Source: Agarilytica rhodophyticola (GTDB taxonomy: Bacteria; Pseudomonadota; Gammaproteobacteria; Pseudomonadales; Cellvibrionaceae). From it: a DNA stretch of 64,000 nt. Positions 1 to 9,559 of the stretch are shown here, piece by piece. The first letter of the stretch is position 1. Each line of letters opens with the position of its first letter. The stretch lies in contig NZ_CP020038.1 in the NCBI RefSeq assembly GCF_002157225.2, positions 4,680,501 through 4,744,500 of the forward strand. The letters run 5' to 3'. The position numbers and the translations under genes were made by a program. Under the pieces are notes generated by a model, which was not told the origin of the DNA, did no database searches, and saw only the letters and a list, made by a program, of their open reading frames with translations.

Positions 1-174
1 AGATATGAGTTTTTAAAACTCGCGAAAGAACATGCTACCTATATTATAGTAACAGCAGCATATTTTCTAAAAATCATGAGCTACCATATAAGCTCAAAAG
101 TGAAAGCTGCCGAGATATTTTTTGCATTAACACAAGCAACAAGAGCATGGATAAGATCTAGACTTACGATTTAG
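1..174 (+). CDS. possible C-terminal end of a truncated unknown gene
   Basis: Frame 1 is open from the window edge to a TAG at 172-174, giving 57 residues. The composition is protein-like, with a hydrophobic middle and a basic tail, but I recognise no family. The start would lie outside the window. The frame may be open by chance, so this is a weak call. Confidence 0.3.
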   Translation, partial: RYEFLKLAKEHATYIIVTAAYFLKIMSYHISSKVKAAEIFFALTQATRAWIRSRLTI

Positions 175-850
175 CACTCGGATACAGAGTTAAAATATTG
201 TGAAAATACCAAGGTATACTTAAACGATGAAATGTGATTTCATCGATAATGAGGATTATAACTGTTATAAAGGTGTTCTTATAATATACTGCAGGATTAT
301 TACTCATATCGCTAAGTACATATACAAGCCAACTTATAAGCTAATACAATAGCTCGAAATAAATATAAACAGTCAACACACTTTAAGGAAACAAAATCTC
401 CTAAAAAACTATAACAACAGCGTATGAATTACTATAAATAGACACTTGGATATTACATTCATAACTCTCGACTATCTAGTCCCGGTCATCTAAAACGTTA
501 CGAAACCTTCAATGCAGCCTCGTTTCAGCTTATGCTACTATCGTGTAAGATTCACTTATTGATGAGTGAAGCAGCACAGAAACACCCACCCCAAAAACCT
601 AATTTGAGGCTAAAACTCATAAGCGGGAAATAGTTTACTAATTATCGTAAAAGAGTCTCTGTAATCACTAACTTTCCATATACGTTCTAAATATACTTTA
701 CGAGCGATCAGTTAAAATTTTTTATCGCTTTTTGAGGGCTGGCGCGTCCAATACGTCTACACTATATCTAATAGCATACTAGTAAGTGACTATTGGACAT
801 CAAAAATGGTAAATAAGATTTAACAATGCCTTTTGGGGGATACAAACCAT
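175..850. other. intergenic, no gene seen
   Basis: AT-rich stretch with stops in all frames. It must hold the promoter of the TonB-dependent receptor downstream, but I cannot place convincing -35/-10 boxes. No structured RNA or repeat was recognised. Confidence 0.5.
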
Positions 851-3694
851 ATGAAAAGAACAAAGCTGTCAGCAGCAATAAGCAGTGCTATCGGCATCAC
901 TCTCGCACCACTACTCTTCAGCAATAACGCTCTAGCTCAGCAGAGTGAAAATCTAGTTGAAGAAGAAGTGCTAGTTACTGGTTCAAGACTCTCTCGCCCT
1001 GATCTCGACTCGGTAAGTCCCATGACGGTCATAGGAAGTGAAGAGTTCAAAATATCGGGCAACATCAATGTCGAACAAAAATTAGCCGAATTACCATCAA
1101 CTAACCCAAGCTTTGGCGCGAGCTCAAATAACCCTGGCGACGGTACAGCTCGTGTTGACTTAAGAGGTCTAGGTGCTTTTCGAACCCTAGTACTTGTGAA
1201 TGGACGTCGATACATACCCGCGACTCAAACGGGCATTGTAGACTTGAACAGCATACCTGGAACACTCATTAAGCAAGTAGACGTTGTTACTGGCGGCGCC
1301 TCTGCGGTATACGGTTCAGATGCACTTGCTGGCGTAGTCAACTTTCAACTCGTCGACGACTTTGAAGGTGTAGAGGTTACGGGCCTGTATGACATTACTA
1401 CCGAAGGTGATGCTGAAAGATATAATATGGATATCACAATCGGTGGAAATTTTGATGATGGCCGTGGTAACGCTGTTTTGTATGCTTCTTTTTTAAATAG
1501 AGATCCATTATTCCAAGGCGACAGAGATTTCTCCTCAGTTACCCTTACCGAAAGCAATGGAACACTAGTAAATGGGGGCTCATCACGGGTTCCTGAAGGC
1601 CGCGTATCAGGTGCTGGTTTCTTAGTTGATCCAGATGGTGTACCTAACAGTGGTGATGAATTTGATACTGCGATATTTTCCCCTACCGGAGCTGCAAGAG
1701 AATTTCTAGATCCAGAAGATCGATTTAATTTTGCTCCGGACAATTACCTTCAGCTCCCTCAAGAACGCTATCTTATTTCCACAATAGCGCACTATGACAT
1801 CAACGAAAGCGTGAGAGCATACTCTGAGCTAGCATTCTCACAAAACACTGTACCCCAACAATTAGCTCCTACTCCAGCAGCTACTTCTGTTTTCCTTAAC
1901 CCAGACAGTCCATTGTTCGATGCTGCGACACGCTCAGCTTTAGATGCTATTCGTACAGACACAAACAACGATGGCGTAGTTGACGGAAACGATAATGCAC
2001 CCGTTAGTATAACACGACGTATGGTTGAAGTTGGGCCGAGACAAGTTGTTGATGAGCGTGATGCATTCCGCTTGCTAGTTGGCGTTAACGGAGAAATTAC
2101 TGATAATTGGAATTTCGACGCTTACTATAGTAAGTCTTCACTGAATAGAATTAACTTACTTGAAAACGATATTTCGCGCTCTAGACTATTGCAAGGACTG
2201 GCGGTAACCGATGATGGCACAGCCTGTCAAGATACAAGCAATGGTTGTGTGCCTGTCAATATTTTCGGCGCAGGAAACATTACCGAAGCAGCAGCAAATT
2301 TCATACGGATCGGGGCAACAAACGTAACCACTATTGATCAAGAAGTTATTCAAGCTAATATTTCTGGTGAATTATTCACCATTAGTTCAGCTTCTAACCC
2401 AGTGAGTATATTATTCGGTTACGAACATCGTGAAGATGAATCAAGCTTTAGACCGGATACGTTCCTTTCAAGCGGTGATGTACTTGGCTTCAACGCGGGC
2501 CAACCTACTGTTGGTAAGTATTCTGTTGATGAGTTCTTCACTGAATTCAATGTTCCACTTGTAGAAGGTCAACCCTTAGTTGAGTCTCTTTCTCTATGGG
2601 GTGCATATCGTTATTCTGATTACTCAAACGTAGGCGGAACAAGTTCTTACGCAACAGCATTTAACTATGCTCCAACTGATAAAGTGACATTCCGTGTGGG
2701 CTTCCAAGAAGCTGTGCGGGCACCAAACGTTTCTGAACTGTTCTTAGGCCAATCTAACGGTTTTCCTTCAGCAACTGACCCATGTTCTGCCGATGGTTTC
2801 ATAACCGGCACTACAGACGCTGCTCTTTGTGAAGCGACAGGTGTTCCAGCAGGCCAGGCTGGTGTGTTTGATCAACAAGACAGCCAGATCGAAGGTATCT
2901 TCGGTGGAAACCCAGACTTACAAGAAGAAACTTCTAACACGTTTACAATCGGAGCTGTAATCCAACCGATAGAAGGTCTCGATATATCAATCGACTATTA
3001 TGATATTGAAATAGAAGATGCGATCGACACTTTTGGTGGTGGAGTTAACAACACACTAAACCTATGCTACAACGTGTTTAGAGATGCTAGTAATCCTGCA
3101 TGTCAAGCAGTTACACGACAGTCTGATGGAAACGTAGACACCGTAACGGTACTCAATGAGAATATAGGTAAAATCGAAACATCCGGTATCGACTTGAATA
3201 TTAATTATGTGGTCGATTTGAATGAGTCTACATTAGCATTTAACTTTGTAAGCACCTACTTGGATACATGGGACGAAACTCCAGTAGCGAGCCAACCCAA
3301 TATCGTTAACGAATGTGCTGGGGCGTTTGGTTCTATATGTGATACCAATATATTACCCGATGTCGTTGCTAATTTAAGAACTACATGGTCGATTGGCAAT
3401 CTTAGCTTATCAGCCCTAGTACGATATATAGGTGAAGCTGAAGATGACCAAATCGTTAACGGTGGAGACACTAGTGATATTGTAGTTCCTAAGGTTGATG
3501 CTGAAGTATATCTTGACTTAAACGCAGCATATAGCTTTAGTGAAGACTTCAGAGTAAACTTTGGTGTTAACAATGCACTGGATACAGAGCCTACTCCCCT
3601 TGGTGATAATTCAGAGCAAGCTAATACATTCCCGGAAACTTATAACCTTCTCGGGCCAAGAGTTTTCGTAAGTGCGAGCTACAAGTTTAGATAG
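851..3694 (+). CDS. TonB-dependent outer-membrane receptor
   Basis: A 947-residue TonB-dependent receptor, which imports a ligand across the outer membrane using TonB energy. The signal peptide ends near ALAQQ. An N-terminal plug follows, with the typical VLVTGSRL start, the VNGRRY segment and the GGASAVYGSDALAGVVNF box. The rest is a long beta-barrel ending in an aromatic/basic C-terminus (SASYKFR), as outer-membrane proteins do. An in-frame TTG at 833 exists, but the ATG at 851 is preceded by GGGGGA at 835-840 and gives a clean signal peptide, so I use 851. The family (OAR or carbohydrate-type) often takes up oligosaccharides or siderophores; the substrate cannot be read here. The next gene is a TPR/2OG-oxygenase protein of a type often encoded beside such receptors. 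Confidence 0.95.
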   Translation: MKRTKLSAAISSAIGITLAPLLFSNNALAQQSENLVEEEVLVTGSRLSRPDLDSVSPMTVIGSEEFKISGNINVEQKLAELPSTNPSFGASSNNPGDGTARVDLRGLGAFRTLVLVNGRRYIPATQTGIVDLNSIPGTLIKQVDVVTGGASAVYGSDALAGVVNFQLVDDFEGVEVTGLYDITTEGDAERYNMDITIGGNFDDGRGNAVLYASFLNRDPLFQGDRDFSSVTLTESNGTLVNGGSSRVPEGRVSGAGFLVDPDGVPNSGDEFDTAIFSPTGAAREFLDPEDRFNFAPDNYLQLPQERYLISTIAHYDINESVRAYSELAFSQNTVPQQLAPTPAATSVFLNPDSPLFDAATRSALDAIRTDTNNDGVVDGNDNAPVSITRRMVEVGPRQVVDERDAFRLLVGVNGEITDNWNFDAYYSKSSLNRINLLENDISRSRLLQGLAVTDDGTACQDTSNGCVPVNIFGAGNITEAAANFIRIGATNVTTIDQEVIQANISGELFTISSASNPVSILFGYEHREDESSFRPDTFLSSGDVLGFNAGQPTVGKYSVDEFFTEFNVPLVEGQPLVESLSLWGAYRYSDYSNVGGTSSYATAFNYAPTDKVTFRVGFQEAVRAPNVSELFLGQSNGFPSATDPCSADGFITGTTDAALCEATGVPAGQAGVFDQQDSQIEGIFGGNPDLQEETSNTFTIGAVIQPIEGLDISIDYYDIEIEDAIDTFGGGVNNTLNLCYNVFRDASNPACQAVTRQSDGNVDTVTVLNENIGKIETSGIDLNINYVVDLNESTLAFNFVSTYLDTWDETPVASQPNIVNECAGAFGSICDTNILPDVVANLRTTWSIGNLSLSALVRYIGEAEDDQIVNGGDTSDIVVPKVDAEVYLDLNAAYSFSEDFRVNFGVNNALDTEPTPLGDNSEQANTFPETYNLLGPRVFVSASYKFR

Positions 3695-3713
3695 TAATTA
3701 ACTTACCTGTGAT

Positions 3714-3741
3714 GAAAAGCGAGTTTATACTCGCTTTTTTT
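3714..3741 (+). terminator. intrinsic terminator after the TonB receptor
   Basis: AAAAGCGAG and CTCGCTTTT form a 9-bp stem around a TTTATA loop, followed by a T run. It lies 20 bases after the stop codon. Confidence 0.85.
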
Positions 3742-3783
3742 ATGGCTAAACTATTGCCTTCAAAATAACTCTATTATTTTTGT

Positions 3784-5610
3784 ATGAGCATGGATAACAA
3801 GACCGATATCACAACATTTCTTAAGCACCTTTATGAAAAACTATTAAAAGGAAATCATGCTTATGTAATCGAAAAAGCAGAGGAGTTTTTAAAGAAAATA
3901 CCTAAGGAACCTAACGTTTTACATTTGTCTGCACTAGCATACGATTCGGCAGGGGATAATCATTCTGCAATTACTCACTTTAAAAAATCCTTAGTCATTG
4001 CTCCCCATCAATATGAAGTTCATAATAATTTGGCAAACAGCCTTAAAAAAATAGAATCCACTGACCAAGCAATTGAGCACTATAGAAAAGCTATCGAGCT
4101 AAACCCCGGCTTTTTCGATGCATGGAAGAACCTTGGATTGACTTATCTTGAAAAAAATCAACTTACCGATGCAGAAAAATGCCTTAAACGGGCAGAATCA
4201 TTACAGCCAGATAATGTCAGTATAATTTCATCAATAGCAAGTTTATTAAAAACCCAACACAACTATCCAGGAGCCATTGCATATTACCTGAAGGCATTGA
4301 GAATCAATCCTAAATACGTCCCAGCAATTCACAACCTAGCACTCTTATATAAGTTAACTGAACGCTATGATGATGCTATTGGGATGTATAACCAAGCTAA
4401 ACAACTGACGAATAAAATACCTCAATTAGACTATAATTGTGGCAATGCTTACTTTGAGATTGGCCAGTACAACAACGCTGAAAAATGCTACATTGAGGCA
4501 ATAGGGAAACAACCTCTCTATGTCGATGCACACAAGTCTCTTAATGAGCTTTACTGGCAATTAGGGCAACTAGATAAATTTGGAAAAAGCTTTGAAGAAG
4601 CATTGGCATTAAACTCTAGCAATAGGGATCTACGTAAGTCCTATATCGAGCTCTTGATTTCTGCAAAAAAGTATGAAGATGCCCACAGAGTTCTATTTGA
4701 AAGCTCAAAAAAACAGAATAATAATGACGTTGAATTAGAATTATTAGAAGCTAAGCTACTGGCGGCAAGTGGCAACCACTCGGATGCAGAAAAAAGATAC
4801 GAGAGCATTCTAACAAGAAATTATTCATTAGAAACTGCGCAAGACCTTGTAAAAATACTCATCATAAATAAAAACATCGAGAAAGCATCTAGTGTTCTAG
4901 ATCTAGCACAAAAAGAAAATTACTTAAGCCAAAAAAGTTGGGCTTACAGAAGTATATGCTGGAAAGAACAAAAGGATGAGAGATATGCATGGCTAAATAA
5001 CTATGATGACTTTCTACGCTGTTACAGCTTACCAACCCCCAACGGGTACTCAAACTTGCATTCATTTATTAGCGATCTCAAAGAACTAATCCTACAAATG
5101 CATAGAACGCATAAAGCGCCTTTAACCCAAACTTTAAAAAACGGCACTCAAACACCAGGAAGATTACTTTATAAACCTTTTCATGAGATTGAATTGTTAA
5201 AAAAAGCATTTAATGAGGCTATTCATGAGTATATTTCTGAGTTGAATTCAGATGTGACTCACCCTTTTTTATCCAGAAAATCTAATTTATTTGAAATCGC
5301 AGGTTCTTGGTCAGTTAAATTATTTCCAGGAGGTTTTCATTCAAACCATATACATCCAGAAGGATGGATAAGCTCATCATTTTATGTTCACTTACCTAAA
5401 AATATTAAAGATGGGAAGATGAATAACAATGAGGGATATATCAAATTTGGAGAAAACCATCTTACTAACAGCTCTCCAGATAAAGTTATTAAACCAGAAG
5501 TAGGTAAACTGGTTCTATTTCCTTCATACTTTTGGCATGGTACGAATACGTTCAAAGGCAGTGCGGACGACTACAGACTTACTGTTCCATTTGACGTTGT
5601 CCCAAAATAA
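3784..5610 (+). CDS. TPR protein with C-terminal 2OG-Fe(II) oxygenase domain
   Basis: 608 residues. About 12 tetratricopeptide repeats fill residues 10-400, with recurrent A-x-Y-x-x-A-I motifs and Asn/Pro at repeat ends. The C-terminal 200 residues resemble the putative 2OG-Fe(II) oxygenase family (Pfam 2OG-FeII_Oxy_5). HSNHIHP (519-525) supplies the first metal ligands, WHG (584-586) the distal His, and R598 is the likely 2-oxoglutarate anchor. No signal peptide is seen, so it is probably cytoplasmic. Genes of this type are often found next to TonB-dependent receptors, as here. They may modify a protein or peptide held by the TPR, but the substrate is unknown. The start is uncertain: ATG codons at 3784 and 3790 both lack a good ribosome-binding site. 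Confidence 0.85.
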   Translation: MSMDNKTDITTFLKHLYEKLLKGNHAYVIEKAEEFLKKIPKEPNVLHLSALAYDSAGDNHSAITHFKKSLVIAPHQYEVHNNLANSLKKIESTDQAIEHYRKAIELNPGFFDAWKNLGLTYLEKNQLTDAEKCLKRAESLQPDNVSIISSIASLLKTQHNYPGAIAYYLKALRINPKYVPAIHNLALLYKLTERYDDAIGMYNQAKQLTNKIPQLDYNCGNAYFEIGQYNNAEKCYIEAIGKQPLYVDAHKSLNELYWQLGQLDKFGKSFEEALALNSSNRDLRKSYIELLISAKKYEDAHRVLFESSKKQNNNDVELELLEAKLLAASGNHSDAEKRYESILTRNYSLETAQDLVKILIINKNIEKASSVLDLAQKENYLSQKSWAYRSICWKEQKDERYAWLNNYDDFLRCYSLPTPNGYSNLHSFISDLKELILQMHRTHKAPLTQTLKNGTQTPGRLLYKPFHEIELLKKAFNEAIHEYISELNSDVTHPFLSRKSNLFEIAGSWSVKLFPGGFHSNHIHPEGWISSSFYVHLPKNIKDGKMNNNEGYIKFGENHLTNSSPDKVIKPEVGKLVLFPSYFWHGTNTFKGSADDYRLTVPFDVVPK

Positions 5611-5706
5611 GTTCTCACAGCTAATATAATCTTAGCTATGTAACGAAAAATGTAATAACTTACGACTCTTTTTGTTATCCTGGCGCCCAATACTTTGGAG
5701 AGACAT

Positions 5707-6291
5707 ATGGACACTATAACTGCCTTTACTACGCTGGTCTTTGTCATGGATCCGTTGGGCAATATCCCCATATTTTTATCCGCATTGAGGGGGATACCAG
5801 CCAAACGCCAGCAGCAAATCATCATGCGAGAATTATTTATCGCACTGGCAGTACTGTTGGTGTTTTTATTTGCGGGCAAACAAATATTAAGTTTTCTAGG
5901 TTTGTCACAGGAATCTATCAGCATCGCAGGGGCTATTGTTTTGTTTATTATAGCCATGCGTATGATATTTCCTCAGGAAGGCGGTGTCATGGGCGATAAA
6001 GATGAGGGGGAACCTTTGATTGTGCCACTTGCTATTCCCTGTGTCGCAGGGCCTTCAACAGTGGCAATTTTGATGTTACTGGCGAACAGTGCCGAGCAAC
6101 GAACCATTGACTGGGTTATCGCATTAATAGGTGCCTGGGCAGTTTCCAGTGTGATATTGCTCGGCTCCACTAAAATATCGAAGCTCTTAGGTGCGCGAGG
6201 TTTATCAGCAGTAGAGCGTTTAATGGGAATGATACTGATTATGATGTCGGTACAAATGATGCTAGATGGCGTAAAGACATTTTTATCATAA
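5707..6291 (+). CDS. MarC/YhgN-family integral membrane protein
   Basis: 194 residues with about six hydrophobic segments and the family's opening motif MDPLGNIPIF; GPSTVAIL in the second half fits the internal repeat. MarC-family proteins are inner-membrane proteins of uncertain function; the old link to multiple antibiotic resistance was not upheld. An in-frame TTG lies at 5695, but GGAGAG at 5697-5702 points to the ATG at 5707. It stands alone, between an oxygenase gene and a convergent peptidase gene. Confidence 0.88.
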   Translation: MDTITAFTTLVFVMDPLGNIPIFLSALRGIPAKRQQQIIMRELFIALAVLLVFLFAGKQILSFLGLSQESISIAGAIVLFIIAMRMIFPQEGGVMGDKDEGEPLIVPLAIPCVAGPSTVAILMLLANSAEQRTIDWVIALIGAWAVSSVILLGSTKISKLLGARGLSAVERLMGMILIMMSVQMMLDGVKTFLS

Positions 6292-6337
6292 CGTCTTTAA
6301 ACCATCTTTCGATTAATATTTAGCTATTATTTATATC

Positions 6338-8185
6338 CTACCAGCCACACTGACGGCCTTGGTTTTGCTCGTCTAACCATTTTTTCAGCGGGGCAAAGTA
6401 ATCAATAATAGCTGAAGCATCCAACTCTTTCTGACCCGTGATCGCTTCCATAGCTTGTGGCCATGGCTGACTCGATCCCATCTCTAACATGGCTTTAAGC
6501 TTTGCTCCCGCTTGCGCATTGTTATAGATTGAACAGCGTTGCAAAGGCCCCTCAAAACCTGCTGCTTCACACAATGCTCGATGGAATTGAAACTGTTGAA
6601 TAAAGGCTAAAAAGTAGCGGATATAAGGGGTGTTACCTGGAATATGGTACTTAGCTCCAGGGTCGAAGTCTTGTTCTGAACGAGCTACAGGCGCCTCAAT
6701 ACCTTGGTATTTTTCACGTAAGGCCCACCACCCCTTATTGTAATCTTCAGGGGATAATTCTCCGTTAAATACCTGCCAGCGCCATTTATCCACTAACAAA
6801 CCAAAGGGAAGAAAGGCAATTTTATCTAATGCCAACTTCAGTAGAATACTGAGATCTTCATCTTCTGAGGGTTCTTTATCCAGCAGGCCAATTTGCATCA
6901 AATATTTTGGAGTTATCGATAAGGCTACAGTATCGCCAACAGCTTCATGGAAGCCATCGTTAGCACTGTTGCGAAATAATAATGGTTGTTTATTGTACGC
7001 ACGCTGATAAAAGTTATGGCCTAACTCATGGTGCACTGTCTGAAAATCTTCAGCATTTTTGTTGATACACATTTTTATACGCAAATCGTCGACATTATCA
7101 ATATCCCATGCACTTGCATGACAGACAACATCTCGGTCTCGAGGCTTAACAAATAAGGATCGTTGCCAAAAAGTTTCAGGAAGAGGTTCAAAGCCTAGGG
7201 AAGTAAAGAATTTTTCCCCAGTTTTCACCATATCGATCTCGCTCATACCATCTTTTTCTATTAATGCTGTCAGGTCATAGCTAGATTTTGCGTTTTCAGG
7301 TTTGACCAAATCATAAACGTTACTCCAGGTTTGCGACCACATATTACCCAATAAATGAGCAGGTATTTTGCCCGTTTGCGGTACAACCTTTTCTCCGTAG
7401 AACTCACTTAACTTAGCACGTACATGACAATGCAATGCTTCATAAAAAGGCTTCACCTTACCCCACTGTTTATCCATATCAGCAGAAAAAGCATCGGGAT
7501 CCATATCGTATTTGGATCGCCAAAGGACACTTAAATTATCGTACCCTAAGTCCTTCGCACCGGTATTAGCGATAGCTACTTGCTTTTCATAAAGAGGCCG
7601 CATAGGTGGAGACACTGTGCGCCAGCCTTGCCATAATTCTTTTAACAATTTAGGATCGCGGCTTTTCGCAAAGATAAGCCCCATATCCTGCAAGTTATAA
7701 CATTTCTCTTTATTGCAATATTCACCCTTACCATAAAAGGCTTGCATTTGTGAGCCAATTTCGGCTAGTTCTCCGGCTTTTACAGGGTCATTAGGTGCAG
7801 GGAAAACCAGACCTAATTTGAGACTATCGAGTTTGCGACGAGTCACCGCATCTAGCTTAACATTATCAAATTTTGCAGCCTCCATGGCATAGGCCACATT
7901 GGCGATAGTGAACTCTTTGTTTGCACGAGTTTCTAAATACTGACTATCATAGTTGATAAAATTAGAAGCAATCCAAGCAGCTCTACCAGCATATTCATAA
8001 ATATCCGTAAGATCCGCTTCTACTTTATCTAAAAATGCTTTCGCGTCATCCGCAGTAAGAGGCACAGCTTTTTGTTCGGCCACGGCATCTGTGTTCGACA
8101 CCGGTGTGTTGCTTTGCTCGCAAGACACAAGGGAAAACGCTGATAAAACCAGGCCAATAGCCATATATTTGGAAGTTATTTTCAC
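6338..8185 (-). CDS. M2-family (ACE-like) zinc peptidase lipoprotein
   Basis: 615 residues. The N-terminus is a lipoprotein signal with lipobox LVSC, so the protein is probably anchored in the periplasm or outer membrane. The zinc site is HELGH at 386-390 with the third ligand in GFHEAVGD (E414), spaced as in angiotensin-converting enzyme. The length is typical of single-domain bacterial M2 peptidases, which remove C-terminal dipeptides. The start is the GTG at 8185: GGAGAGG (8191-8197 on this strand) sits at proper spacing, while the longer GTG reading from 8203 has no such site. It is monocistronic and convergent with the MarC-like gene. Confidence 0.92.
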   Translation of the reverse strand: MKITSKYMAIGLVLSAFSLVSCEQSNTPVSNTDAVAEQKAVPLTADDAKAFLDKVEADLTDIYEYAGRAAWIASNFINYDSQYLETRANKEFTIANVAYAMEAAKFDNVKLDAVTRRKLDSLKLGLVFPAPNDPVKAGELAEIGSQMQAFYGKGEYCNKEKCYNLQDMGLIFAKSRDPKLLKELWQGWRTVSPPMRPLYEKQVAIANTGAKDLGYDNLSVLWRSKYDMDPDAFSADMDKQWGKVKPFYEALHCHVRAKLSEFYGEKVVPQTGKIPAHLLGNMWSQTWSNVYDLVKPENAKSSYDLTALIEKDGMSEIDMVKTGEKFFTSLGFEPLPETFWQRSLFVKPRDRDVVCHASAWDIDNVDDLRIKMCINKNAEDFQTVHHELGHNFYQRAYNKQPLLFRNSANDGFHEAVGDTVALSITPKYLMQIGLLDKEPSEDEDLSILLKLALDKIAFLPFGLLVDKWRWQVFNGELSPEDYNKGWWALREKYQGIEAPVARSEQDFDPGAKYHIPGNTPYIRYFLAFIQQFQFHRALCEAAGFEGPLQRCSIYNNAQAGAKLKAMLEMGSSQPWPQAMEAITGQKELDASAIIDYFAPLKKWLDEQNQGRQCGW

Positions 8186-8794
8186 TGCTACCTCTCCTGA
8201 CACTGCTCAATAGTGCCCAATTATTATGTGGATTTTAAAGCCATCGACTATAAACGAATCGGGTGGCAACGTCATCATTATGTGAAAAATGAAAAACGAC
8301 ATAGACTCAGTTTTGATACGCTTTCCTTTGCACTGTTTATCTTTTTACCTGTTTAACTATTTACTTTTACCCCTCTTTCATACGCCACTCGTTGTTTATT
8401 CATATATTCATGATAAGCACTAACATGACAACTCGCGTTTTGGAATTTAAGGTTTAGGACACTGTATTAGAATGGGTTTTACAATTTTATGTTCAAAAAC
8501 CTTATATCCATCAAGCCAGGGAGTCTATTGCAACACAAATGCCTTCTCAACAAGCGGTAACACAATCGCTTTAAAGTAGCCCAATATTTTAAAAAACATG
8601 TGTTTAAATCAAAAAAGTGATGATTAGTTGAATTCTCAAATGGTTTTCAAAAGTCTTAATTGATGTTTATCAAAAGTAGTAGCACCTTAATTAAATAGGA
8701 TACGCGCCATAATCTTACAAAAAAGTAACTTTCGAATTTCTTCTACTAGAATGAAATACAAGATATTTCTTATTATTTTTGAAAGGCATAGTCT
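8186..8794. other. intergenic between peptidase and OmpW genes
   Basis: AT-rich divergent promoter region. A 46-codon open stretch around 8213-8356 has no recognisable family and no ribosome-binding site. No repeat or RNA was found. Confidence 0.5.
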
Positions 8795-9496
8795 ATGAAA
8801 AAAAGCAGCGCCCTACTTTTACTAGCTTCGGCAATTACAATAACCCCAGCCTTCGCCTACGAAAAAGGTGACTGGATTATCCGCGCAGGATTGGCAAGTG
8901 TGCAACCTAACGATGATTCAACACCATTAACACTTAATGGCACAGAATTATCTCAACTAGGTTTGGGTTTACCTCGTACAGAAGCGAGTGTTGAATCTAA
9001 TGAACAGTTAGGAATTACACTGACACATATGTTGTCCCAGAATTGGGGGATAGGACTTCTTGTTGCTACACCCTTTTCTCATGATGTCAACGCCGATGCT
9101 TTAGGGGTTAAAGCTGCAGAAGTTAAGCATTTACCGCCAACATTAACGGCACAATATTACTTTAATGGTGGCAATAACAGTTTCCAGCCTTTTATTGGCG
9201 CAGGTATTAATTACACCGTATTTTTTGATGAAGAGTCTGATTCACAGCTAAATACAGCACTGGCAGGTCTAGGTGCTACCGGTAATGCCGATGTAGATTT
9301 GGACTCCTCTGTCGGTCTTGCTTTAGAAGCAGGCTTCGATTATCGCTTAGATGATAACTGGCTATTAAACTTATCGGTTTGGTATACGGATATTGAAACA
9401 ACAGCTAATTTTGAAACACCCGGTCTTGGCACTATATCAACTGATGTGGATATCGACCCATGGGTGATACTCGGATCATTCGGTTATTCGTTTTAA
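8795..9496 (+). CDS. ompW: OmpW-family outer-membrane protein
   Basis: 233 residues: signal peptide ending AFA, then an eight-stranded barrel typical of OmpW. This shows as GDWIIRAGLASVQPNDD at the start, LGITLTHMLSQNWGIGLL, a central LPPTLTAQYYF strand and a C-terminal Phe. OmpW forms a small channel for hydrophobic molecules and in several gammaproteobacteria responds to iron, oxygen or salt. A GAAAGG ribosome-binding site precedes the ATG, and a strong terminator follows at once, so it is probably a single-gene unit. Confidence 0.93.
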   Translation: MKKSSALLLLASAITITPAFAYEKGDWIIRAGLASVQPNDDSTPLTLNGTELSQLGLGLPRTEASVESNEQLGITLTHMLSQNWGIGLLVATPFSHDVNADALGVKAAEVKHLPPTLTAQYYFNGGNNSFQPFIGAGINYTVFFDEESDSQLNTALAGLGATGNADVDLDSSVGLALEAGFDYRLDDNWLLNLSVWYTDIETTANFETPGLGTISTDVDIDPWVILGSFGYSF

Positions 9497-9498
9497 AA

Positions 9499-9524
9499 AA
9501 AACACCGGCCTTAGCCGGTGTTTT
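9499..9524. terminator. bidirectional intrinsic terminator
   Basis: AAAACACCGGC and GCCGGTGTTTT form an 11-bp stem around CTTA, with A and T runs on the two sides. It serves ompW on the plus strand and the convergent peptide transporter on the minus strand. Confidence 0.92.
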
Positions 9525-9559
9525 TTTATGCACTACTAACAATTATTAACTCACAACTC

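Noticed and set aside
8213-8356. Possible toxin-like short frame (KNEKRHRLSFDTL)
   Set aside because: Resembles BrnT-type text only vaguely, lacks a proper start, and no antitoxin partner follows.
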